From NCBI GenBank assembly GCA_949358305.1, contig OX442317.1, positions 14,574,491-14,638,490 of the forward strand: 64,000 nt of DNA. The letters run 5' to 3'. Numbering within the stretch: the first letter of the stretch is position 1; the number at the start of each line of letters is the position of its first letter. The notes under the pieces are model-generated. The model was not told the DNA's origin. It saw only the letters and a list, made by a program, of their open reading frames with translations, and did not search any database. Positions 11,201-19,146 of this stretch are shown here, piece after piece. The position numbers were made by a program, and so were the translations under genes. Source of the stretch: Strigamia acuminata (lineage: Eukaryota > Arthropoda > Chilopoda > Geophilomorpha > Linotaeniidae).

Positions 11201-12538
11201 CTCCTTTGGGACTTCCTCCGCGTGATTTTCCTCGATGTACTGCCACATTGAGTCGTCGTAACGTTTTTTATAGTCCTCATTTGCATCGATTCGTTTAAGC
11301 GTATTTGCGAGTTGATTCATTGCCAACTCCCAATTCGATTCTAACTCTTTTTCCTGTCCATTGAAGGGGAGCATCACTTCATATCTTCCGTCCTCCAAAC
11401 GTGTTGTCGTGGATTCGAATCGATCTCGAATAAAGTCGGAATCCTTTTCTCCAGAATCTATCCCGATTGCCTCCAAATTCCAGAGCTTGTCCAACTTCTC
11501 ATTTATATCAACGTTGCAAGTGTTGCAACACGTGGTTAAGTTGGCTTCATCATCAAATAAATCGATGTTTCCAGCTGCACCGGTGAGAACCCAGCCAAAT
11601 AAAGTGTTTATAAGGCCCAAATCCTCGTTGATTTTCCTCTTGCCGTCTTTGAGAATTTTCCACCAAACATCCACTCCTAATAAAATGTCAATTTGGGATG
11701 TTTTGGCAGGCAATTCTTCAGCCAACTCAAGATTTAATCCTTTCACCTTTTCTATCACAGTGGAGTTTAAAATTCCTTGTACTCTTGGTAGATTTTCGAC
11801 CGATAACATTGTCATTTTGATTTCTTGTGTGTCATTTCTGCTTTTCAAAGTAACGTTAAAAACGTCATAATCCGTTGAAGCAGGAGTAGAATCATTGAAG
11901 CGTTGTGTCGTGGCCGAAATGCTGCCGCACTTTTTCAACTTGATTCTTTCTACTAACTCAGTTGTTATGAAAGATCGGTGACTGCCTGGATCTATCATTC
12001 CTCGGATGTTGTGGGATCCTCCATTTTTGGTTTTGAGGTTCGCAGTGAAGATCATTAATTGAAGAGTCGCGGAGATCGCGCACGAGACGTGTGTTGTCAC
12101 TTGTGGCTCCTTGGGCTTCTCGACAATGCTTGATGAATTCTTCACATCCGATTTTCTACAAATGGTGGAGTGGTGTCTTCCGCCACAATGTTTGCAGGAA
12201 AACTTCACTTTACAGTCCCCGACGCGATGGCCAGTTCTAAAACAATTGAAGCAAAGTCTATTCTTTTTGATGATTTCAATCTTCGCATTAACTTCGAATT
12301 CTTTTTTGCATGAACCATTCAAATGGTCTTCTTCACAAAAAATACACTTGATGGTCTTCGAGTTGGAAGATTTGTTGTCTTGTTTGGACTCTCCGGACTT
12401 CACTTTAGCATTTGATTGCGGCTTAGAATCTTGAGTCGCAGCACACGTGGTCATGGAACCCTTTTGCTTGCCTTTTTCGACTTCAGTTTTCTCCTTCTTC
12501 ACTTTTTCAGAATGAGAAGAATTGTCAGTTCTTTCCGC
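8213..12538 (-). pseudogene. gag-pol: E1 Gag C-terminus plus Pol (1441 aa, 5' end cut off)
   Basis: One open frame on the minus strand with no internal stop or frameshift. It begins mid-gag at the E3 insertion (ERTDNSSHSEK) and ends RALELD, the same ending as E2. In order: three zinc knuckles (CIFCEEDH, CFNCFRTGH, CKHCGGRHH); protease with DPG in place of the usual DSG/DTG; reverse transcriptase with ADIKQAFLQV and FMDD (DNA 10712-10723), where E2 has YMDD; RNase H (FCDAST, LPRLELTAA, YYSDST); integrase with an HHCC finger and catalytic residues in GIDHLG, FSDNSK and GGAWERL; and a C-terminal DUF5641-like domain. The protein region is intact, but it is separated from its LTR, leader and start codon by the inversion and by E3. 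The ORF can be extended upstream only by entering the E3 LTR from a GTG, which is not a real start. Confidence 0.9.
12535..12538. repeat. Left target-site duplication of E3 (CCGC)
   Basis: CCGC precedes the TG of the E3 LTR and is repeated at 18726-18729 after its CA end. Removing E3 and one CCGC restores a continuous minus-strand gag frame (...VAMA-ERTDN...), matching VAMAERTEA in E2. Confidence 0.93.
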
Positions 12539-13506
12539 TGTTTCGAGCAACAGAAAGGAGGAAAGAGAGACCACAACTGCTCGTCAATTTGATAGTAGTT
12601 TGATTTTATGTGTTCGAAAATGTAAAGAAGAGTTACTAATTTCGGTCTTATAATTGTATTATTTATTTAGCAAATATCTAATCTTTTTCTGTTGTAATAG
12701 GAATTTTACATGTCTTTTTTGTGTGCCAATTTTCAGTAAAGACAATGTTTGTTAGGTATTTTATCTCTTAGAATGACAAGGTCAAGGTTTAGGAATTTTT
12801 AGTCTTGTTTTCCAATGTTTTCATGCTATGTTTACCTATTTCTAAGTCTTGTCCTGTTCCCAGTTCAGTTGTGAAGGCGGAATGACGGGTTTGAAGCATC
12901 TGAGTTGCTTTAAAGGTGCATTGGAAAAGAAGGAATTGTTAATTTTGTAATGGATTGCAATTAATGCATTTTTACAGTGTATTTGACTTGCTTTAGATGC
13001 GTTATTTGCATATTTAGTTAAGTTTATTCCTATTCTATTTGTTATAATTCTTTCCAATGATTTCTGTTAATTTTAGTTGATTTTATCTCTATTATGAGGC
13101 ACAATGCAAGCTTTAACTTATGTTATTTATGAATTTAGTCACTAGGTGCCTCATGAATTTGTTGTTGCTATAGAATTGTTGTTGTTATGAAGTTGTTACA
13201 CTCTTGTTATGAAGAATTAGATGTAGTTATGTTGGATTTTGCCTCCATTTTAATGTTTTAAAAAGGAATAAAAACATTATGTGGAATTTTCAACAACAAG
13301 CTTTATTTCCTTCAACACAAAGCATGATTGAGTAGGGAGAGTTAACCCCAAACTCCCTGGAGCAGCTACAGTCAAGATCCATGGCAGAAACTCAAGTTAC
13401 TTCACTTCTCCTCTCAGCTAAGCAAAGTATAGGCCTATGGGAAATTTGCCAATAATTCCCCACCGCGTTACAACTCGTCGCATCACGGCAGTGGCGAGTT
13501 GCAACA
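12539..13506 (+). repeat. E3 5' LTR (968 bp)
   Basis: Runs from TGTTTCGAGCAACAG to GAGTTGCAACA. AATAAA lies at 13267-13272 and TGAGTAG at 13329-13335. After TGAGTAG, a GGGAG/CTCCC stem can form. The 3' copy at 17758-18725 has the same length and no difference was noticed. Confidence 0.95.
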
Positions 13507-13510
13507 TTTT

Positions 13511-13523
13511 TGGTACCGTGACC
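13511..13523 (+). other. E3 primer-binding site
   Basis: TGGTACCGTGACC lies four bases after the LTR end. It differs by one base from the E2 site TGGTGCCGTGACC and shares TGGTACCGTGA with E4, so the four elements probably use the same or closely related tRNA primers. The tRNA was not identified. Confidence 0.7.
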
Positions 13524-14676
13524 CAAGGATTTTGTTGTTGCCAACCAGGATTTTCGTCCAGTTCTTCCAGTGGATTTCAGTGCACGTCATTGCATTTTTA
13601 GCCAGGTGTGTGACGTCAATTTCACGGTGATTTGCGTGTGTGTTCCCGACTTCACAGTGAGGCAGTGTGTGGCATCTAGTTCGCAGTAAGCAGTGTGTGG
13701 TGCCGATTTTCGTGGTGTGAAGTGTGTGGCGACGCGTTTTTCGATTTATTTCCACTGGATTATTGTCGCCAATTGCGACAGAAGTGTGTTTGTGCTGTGT
13801 CGTCCTTCGCAGGCGTCAGGGAGTTGATTCGTCAGTGGATTTTATGTCAAGTGTAACGAGTTCGGAGTCTTTCTACTGTGGCGGTCAACATAAGGAGACA
13901 AGCAAGCGATTTCCTGGTCAACAATTTGAGAAACACAACGCAATGTCAATCTTCAAGTTCATCTGCAGCTGAAAAAAGAACAAGATTAATTTTAATTCAA
14001 TTGCTGTTAGAATTTAAGAATTATATTTATTTAAATTAATTCTTTATCTGATTTTTCAAGGAAGTTTCTGCCAATTTCGAGCTGTATTTGGGGAGTTTAA
14101 AAGGGGTTTTTTATGTCAATAATTTTAAATATAAAGTTATTATCTCTTAAGTGCGGAGCTATTGTATATGATAGCTAATTATCTCTTTTGTGCAGCGCTA
14201 TTATAAACTATAGCTATTATCTCTTTTTGTGCGGGGTTATTGTAAAATATAACTATTTATCTCTTTGTGCGGGGTTATTGTAAAATATAACTATTTATCT
14301 CCTTTGTGCAGTGTTATTGTAAAAGATAACTATTTATCTCGGTTGTGCGGTTAGATATTAATTATTAATTTCGAACTAAGTGCATTTTGGGGGAATTATC
14401 AAGATATTTATGCGGATAAGTTTATTTGTGCGGTCAATAATTCCGTCCCAGTGTATTACGTATAGTGTGTCAAGTCAGATTGTCTGTGGCATTTCGGAGT
14501 TGAGTTTAGCATTTTATTTCGAGGTCGTTTTTCATTTGCACACCGCATTTGAATTAACGTTAAGCAAGTATAAGTAAGAGTCTGTGAAGTTTGGAGAATA
14601 TTCGTGGGGATTTAATTAGCAGTGATTGAGTTGTTGAATAGAATTTTTATTCTCATTCTCTCTTTCTCGAGAATAA
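13524..14676 (+). other. E3 leader, noncoding
   Basis: 1.15 kb between primer site and gag. The first half has GTG-rich sequence and short ORFs of 65-82 codons without recognisable domains. A repeat array of five small hairpins occupies about 14138-14340. The CTCC/GGAG hairpin shared by E1, E2 and E4 was not found here. Confidence 0.6.
14138..14345 (+). repeat. Tandem hairpin array in E3 leader (about 38-40 bp units, five copies)
   Basis: Units share TTATCTC and GTGCGG/GTGCAG and each carries a small inverted repeat: AGCTAT/ATAGCT (14157-14176), GCTAT/ATAGC (14197-14214), GTTAT/ATAAC (14236-14253, 14274-14291 and 14313-14330). Loops are 8 nt. Where the second base of GCTAT changes to GTTAT, its partner changes too (ATAGC to ATAAC), so pairing is kept. 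Confidence 0.8.
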
Positions 14677-17664
14677 ATGGCAACTGCAGCTGGTTTGACC
14701 GCGGAAGCAGCGGAAGAGAAAGAAACACAATGGCAAGCCAAGGCCCAAGGAGCAGAGGATCTGCTCTCGACATCTGCAAACGTTCTCGACGGGGGTGAGC
14801 TTGAAGCTCTCCACGCAACAATAGATGCGCAGTTGAGTGACCTTATTGATGAGCTCGCTGTCTTTAAAGACAAGATAGAACGTTCAGATTACCTGCTTAG
14901 TTTGAGACGTCTCGAAGACATTAGGACTAAGGTCAATCTTCTTAAGCAAAGGACGAAATTTTCAAAACAGATGCAGGATAAGTTTGGGGCACATCCCGGC
15001 GGAAATACGCTAATGAATTCTGGATTTCTGAACAACTCCTCAATCATATCACGGAAGACTACAAAGCTTCCAAAGTTGACTCTGCAGAAATTCGACGGGA
15101 ATCCGATGGAGTATAAGAGCTTCATGGATATGTTTTCAACCACAGTTGACGCCGATGCCGAGTTATCGAACGTCGAAAAACTTCAATATCTTAAATCAAG
15201 CTGTATCGGGGAAGCTGAAGTGGCGATTAAGTCGTACCCACTTACTAACGATTCGTATTTAATGGCACTTAGCAGTTTAGAAGGACTTTTTGGGTCAGAA
15301 GTAGCCCAAAAGAACGCTCTGGCGAGGAAAATTCGTGAAGCCGAAGCAGTTAAAGATTTGTACCCAATCCAGCCAGTAAAATCTCTATTGACGTCCCTCA
15401 CCGGTGCTTTCCGAACATTAGAACAGTTGAAGTTCCCAGTTACGACTACTGGATTATTTCTAATCCCGGAATTATTGCGGAAGTTTCCACCGGAATTGGG
15501 AAGACGATTTCATAGGATTTACAAAGGAAACGTGGAAAACGTTAATTTATTTCTCGAATTTGTAGCAAGCGAAGTCAGAGTAGCAGAATTATCAGACGAT
15601 AGCGTATTTACCAGTCAGAAAGTCACCAAGAAGAGTGAGAAACCAGCAACTAGAGAGCAAAAAGAAGAATTACGAGGGACCATGTCATCTTGCGCGGTTG
15701 CGCAAAATACGTCATTCGGGTCCAATACGAAAGAATCATTCAAACCAAAATCAGGTCCAGTCCGGAAATTGATCTGTGCCTTCTGTGAAGGAGATCATTT
15801 CAACAATAATTGCGACGCAAATCTGGAAGTTTCGGAGAAATACGACATCGTTAAGCGAAAACGTCTATGCTTTAATTGCCTGAGACCAAGCCATACAGTG
15901 GGTAACTGCCCTGTAAAATTTTGTTGCCGATCATGCGGTGGTCGACACCATTCTTCAATTTGTAACAGAGGTCATGCGGAAAAGCCACCTGATACCAAAG
16001 AAGAGAACGTCTCCGCCAACGTCTCGTTGTCGGTCTCAAGTGACGTCCAGCTAATGGTTTTCACAGCATTGTTCGTCCGAAAGAGTGGCGAAACAATCCC
16101 AGTTCGTGGATTACTCGATCCGGGTAGTCATCGTTCATATATTACGAAGCGGTTAGCAAAGAAATTACACCTAAACAAGATTGAGACGTATCACACCATG
16201 ACCCAGTGTCTGCTGAACAAGGAACCAGTTCCTACAACTCATGACGTGTTTAGATTCGAGTTGCAGTCTCGTCACGACAAGCAGAAAGTGTCTGTATTTG
16301 CTCTTGATACCGACACACTTCCCAATATAAAGGGAGTGATAGATCACCAAACGCTGCAACAAATCAAGTCGTTTAATCTTGAGATGGCAGAACCACATCC
16401 CTCCGTGTCAGATGAGGTAGATGTCTTGATCGGAAGCGGAGCATGGTGGAAAATAATTCAAGCGGGAACGAAGAGAATTAGTCCAGAATTAGGAATGATA
16501 AAAACAGTTTTTGGATGGATTTTAAACGGACAAATTAACTCAAAAGAGCCTTCCATCTACAAAGACGATATCTCACTGGGAGATGTATCGTGTATGGCGA
16601 TCGATTCTGGAAAGAAGATGACTTTCAACACTTCAAAAAAGGACAAAGGCGGGTTTGGACAGGCGAATTCCACATCAATGCCCGACGAGAAAAGCGAAAA
16701 GGGTGGAGTACGAGCAAAAGGCGTCATCGCTTCTCGTTTTGCCGCGAGCCGCTCTAGCGAGCTGGAGGTACGGCATCCTGACGTCCCCATCGAATTGGAA
16801 ATGGATGGAAAGCGGACGTTTAAAGGGATAAGGTCGGGCAAGATGGCGATTTCTCAGAGTCCTGACACACTGGAGTCTACGGAAAAGAAAGGAGAATTTC
16901 CAAAAAATTTCAAAAAAGATGAAGAAAAGGGTTTAAGTAAATGGAGGAAGATATTGAAATGGAGTCGCAAGAAACTCACCAATTCGCACAGAAGATCAAA
17001 TGCAGTCACAAAGGCCACGGGAAATATACATTTAGTAATTGGCCCAATGTTTTCTGGAAAAACTACTGCTTTACTTAATGTAATCCGAAATGAAGAAGAA
17101 AATTCTTGCCTGCTTGTTAAGCATTTGACAGACGTTAGATATAGTAAAGATGAAATGGTTAGCCACACCGGACAACGACGTCCAGCGGTTCGGGTCGCGT
17201 CGTTACAGGAAATCAAGAAAATTGCGGAGTCGGTCAAGACGATAGGTATCGACGAAGGGCAATTTTTCGGAGACATCGATTCGTTTTCCGACAAAATGGC
17301 GAACGAAGGAAAGAATGTAATAATTGCCGCTTTAAATGGTGATTTTAAGAGACAGGAATTCAAGGCAGTATCTAATCTCATTCCACTAGCGGAAACTATT
17401 GTCAAACTTCATGCCAAATGCCACTTTTGTGGAAACCAAGCGTCGTTCACCAAACGAATATCGGGTGAAACGCAAGTTCAGGTTGTGGGAGGAGAAGAGA
17501 GATACAAGCCGACGTGTCGTACCTGTTTTCAGAAATCAATCAATTCTATAGAAGTCAAGAGAAAGCTAATTAATGGAGCGGCACATTTAAGTTTAGCGAT
17601 TTTGAATCGAAGATTACCTCCATGGGTGGCCAGTTTGATCCGCAAAAAATTGCGCTTACCTTAA
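14677..17664 (+). CDS. Gag-protease-TK1-type thymidine kinase fusion polyprotein (995 aa)
   Basis: ATG 14677 is the first codon of the open frame; TAA is at 17662. Residues 1-330 resemble E1/E2 Gag (LPKLTLQKFDGNPMEYKSF, VEKLQYLKSSCIGEAE). Zinc knuckles start at C367, C398 and C417. The aspartic-protease motif is D481-P-G-S, followed by LIGSGAWW (about 582) and FGWILNG (about 611). A lysine-rich linker of about 160 residues follows. From about 783 the protein is a type II thymidine kinase: P-loop GPMFSGKTT (789-797), acidic DEGQFF (859-864, E860 the likely catalytic base), AALNGDF lasso region (884-890), and zinc cysteines C915/C918 and C947/C950 with GGEERY between them. All residues expected for activity are visible. 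In this family the enzyme makes dTMP from thymidine and ATP. No RT, RNase H or integrase motif occurs. The domain looks eukaryotic or viral-like rather than bacterial (DEGQFF, LIPLAETIVKL); its donor is unknown. Confidence 0.93.
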   Translation: MATAAGLTAEAAEEKETQWQAKAQGAEDLLSTSANVLDGGELEALHATIDAQLSDLIDELAVFKDKIERSDYLLSLRRLEDIRTKVNLLKQRTKFSKQMQDKFGAHPGGNTLMNSGFLNNSSIISRKTTKLPKLTLQKFDGNPMEYKSFMDMFSTTVDADAELSNVEKLQYLKSSCIGEAEVAIKSYPLTNDSYLMALSSLEGLFGSEVAQKNALARKIREAEAVKDLYPIQPVKSLLTSLTGAFRTLEQLKFPVTTTGLFLIPELLRKFPPELGRRFHRIYKGNVENVNLFLEFVASEVRVAELSDDSVFTSQKVTKKSEKPATREQKEELRGTMSSCAVAQNTSFGSNTKESFKPKSGPVRKLICAFCEGDHFNNNCDANLEVSEKYDIVKRKRLCFNCLRPSHTVGNCPVKFCCRSCGGRHHSSICNRGHAEKPPDTKEENVSANVSLSVSSDVQLMVFTALFVRKSGETIPVRGLLDPGSHRSYITKRLAKKLHLNKIETYHTMTQCLLNKEPVPTTHDVFRFELQSRHDKQKVSVFALDTDTLPNIKGVIDHQTLQQIKSFNLEMAEPHPSVSDEVDVLIGSGAWWKIIQAGTKRISPELGMIKTVFGWILNGQINSKEPSIYKDDISLGDVSCMAIDSGKKMTFNTSKKDKGGFGQANSTSMPDEKSEKGGVRAKGVIASRFAASRSSELEVRHPDVPIELEMDGKRTFKGIRSGKMAISQSPDTLESTEKKGEFPKNFKKDEEKGLSKWRKILKWSRKKLTNSHRRSNAVTKATGNIHLVIGPMFSGKTTALLNVIRNEEENSCLLVKHLTDVRYSKDEMVSHTGQRRPAVRVASLQEIKKIAESVKTIGIDEGQFFGDIDSFSDKMANEGKNVIIAALNGDFKRQEFKAVSNLIPLAETIVKLHAKCHFCGNQASFTKRISGETQVQVVGGEERYKPTCRTCFQKSINSIEVKRKLINGAAHLSLAILNRRLPPWVASLIRKKLRLP

Positions 17665-17757
17665 GGAGTCATTAGGGAGCTGATCCTAGGTGGATGAGAA
17701 GTTTTCAGATTGCTAAGAGGTTCTTCTTCACCTTCTTTTCTTTTCGGCGGCAATCTC
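17665..17757 (+). other. E3 3' untranslated region with pyrimidine tract
   Basis: 93 bp from the stop to the 3' LTR. It contains a pyrimidine run at 17721-17745, then GGCGGCAATCTC directly before the LTR, corresponding to GCYGGCAATTCG in E1 and E2. No purine tract is present. Confidence 0.6.
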
Positions 17758-18725
17758 TGTTTCGAGCAACAGAAAGGAGGAAAGAGAGACCACAACTGCT
17801 CGTCAATTTGATAGTAGTTTGATTTTATGTGTTCGAAAATGTAAAGAAGAGTTACTAATTTCGGTCTTATAATTGTATTATTTATTTAGCAAATATCTAA
17901 TCTTTTTCTGTTGTAATAGGAATTTTACATGTCTTTTTTGTGTGCCAATTTTCAGTAAAGACAATGTTTGTTAGGTATTTTATCTCTTAGAATGACAAGG
18001 TCAAGGTTTAGGAATTTTTAGTCTTGTTTTCCAATGTTTTCATGCTATGTTTACCTATTTCTAAGTCTTGTCCTGTTCCCAGTTCAGTTGTGAAGGCGGA
18101 ATGACGGGTTTGAAGCATCTGAGTTGCTTTAAAGGTGCATTGGAAAAGAAGGAATTGTTAATTTTGTAATGGATTGCAATTAATGCATTTTTACAGTGTA
18201 TTTGACTTGCTTTAGATGCGTTATTTGCATATTTAGTTAAGTTTATTCCTATTCTATTTGTTATAATTCTTTCCAATGATTTCTGTTAATTTTAGTTGAT
18301 TTTATCTCTATTATGAGGCACAATGCAAGCTTTAACTTATGTTATTTATGAATTTAGTCACTAGGTGCCTCATGAATTTGTTGTTGCTATAGAATTGTTG
18401 TTGTTATGAAGTTGTTACACTCTTGTTATGAAGAATTAGATGTAGTTATGTTGGATTTTGCCTCCATTTTAATGTTTTAAAAAGGAATAAAAACATTATG
18501 TGGAATTTTCAACAACAAGCTTTATTTCCTTCAACACAAAGCATGATTGAGTAGGGAGAGTTAACCCCAAACTCCCTGGAGCAGCTACAGTCAAGATCCA
18601 TGGCAGAAACTCAAGTTACTTCACTTCTCCTCTCAGCTAAGCAAAGTATAGGCCTATGGGAAATTTGCCAATAATTCCCCACCGCGTTACAACTCGTCGC
18701 ATCACGGCAGTGGCGAGTTGCAACA
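17758..18725 (+). repeat. E3 3' LTR (968 bp)
   Basis: Same length as 12539-13506 (offset 5219) with the same termini; the short ORF at 12842-13057 reappears identically at 18061-18276. Followed by CCGC at 18726-18729, the right target duplication. Confidence 0.95.
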
Positions 18726-18924
18726 CCGCCATAGCTACTTCTTTCAAGAAAAAGTCAAGTAGTGTCATAATGTTTTTGTTTTGAATTCCATGCACCTGAT
18801 AAAAACGCAATGCCATTTGAGTTGGAAATTTGCTGATAATATCCGGCATGAGAAAAGCACCTGAAGTTTGTATGGGTATTTTCAACTGCTCGAGGAGTCT
18901 GACGGTTGAAGAAATTTTGGTTAA
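18726..18924 (-). pseudogene. gag: E1 Gag middle fragment
   Basis: About 65 codons on the minus strand, running from ISSTVRLLEQLKIP to LLDFFLKEVAMA. They align with E2 Gag ISSTIRLLEQLKIP to LLDFFQKEVAMA and join in frame with 12538 downward once E3 is removed. Upstream (to the right) the match ends at about 18925, where gag is fused to a pol segment with the shared bases ATTT at the join. The gag sequence between this point and the fragment ending at about 6890 (about 115 bp by comparison with E2) is absent. Confidence 0.88.
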
Positions 18925-19146
18925 ATTTTTTCTAACAACACGATCTGATTCACTTTGGGGTTTTTGAAATTTTTATCACCTTTGGTTTCATAAAAATTTC
19001 GCAATTGCATAAGATAACTTTTTCTCCACACTCTCCAAAATTCCCAAATGAACTGTCTGCGTTTAATGTCTAATTTTCTTAAATCTGTCTTTTTGATGGC
19101 ACTCAATTTTTTGTTTATAAGGTATTTTGGTAAACCACCGGTTAAA
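18925..19146 (-). pseudogene. Duplicated 222-bp pol segment (DUF5641 region) of E1
   Basis: Matches 8364-8585 over exactly 222 bp without indels, in the same orientation. It encodes the IKKTDLRKLDIKRRQF...LLEKI part of the Pol C-terminus. It ends at GGTTAAA and is followed directly by the GTGG target duplication and satellite, so the right end of the integrated molecule is internal pol sequence and not an LTR end. Confidence 0.9.

Larger units (their letters stand above)
12539..18725 (+). mobile_element. E3: BEL-like Gag-protease-thymidine kinase element, no pol
   Basis: 6187 bp. Two 968-bp LTRs of equal length with TG...CA ends, a 4-bp CCGC duplication, a primer site, a 1.15-kb leader with a hairpin array, and one 995-aa ORF. 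The ORF has BEL-type Gag and protease but no reverse transcriptase, RNase H or integrase; a thymidine kinase domain occupies their place. It is inserted in the opposite orientation to the E1 gag that surrounds it, so it is younger than E1. Mobility must depend on enzymes supplied by another element. No LTR of this family occurs elsewhere in the window. Confidence 0.93.
3816..19146. mobile_element. E1: rearranged BEL/Pao LTR retrotransposon with nested E3
   Basis: Order on the plus strand: complete 5' LTR (3816-5383), leader and gag start (to about 6890), inverted LTR positions 1-1269 (8159 to 6891), inverted 3' UTR and pol/gag (12538 to 8160), E3 insertion, inverted middle of gag (18729 to about 18925), inverted 222-bp copy of a pol segment (19146 to 18925). 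Without E3 and its duplicated target the element is about 9.14 kb, close to the 9.16 kb of E2. About 115 bp of gag (by comparison with E2) and the last 299 bp of one LTR are missing. The outer 4-bp GTGG duplication suggests that the rearranged molecule was integrated as one unit. Confidence 0.88.

Noticed and set aside
16980-17664. Thymidine kinase as a host gene or a chance neighbour
   Set aside because: It is in the same uninterrupted frame as Gag and protease, lacks introns, and lies between equal-length LTRs with a target duplication.
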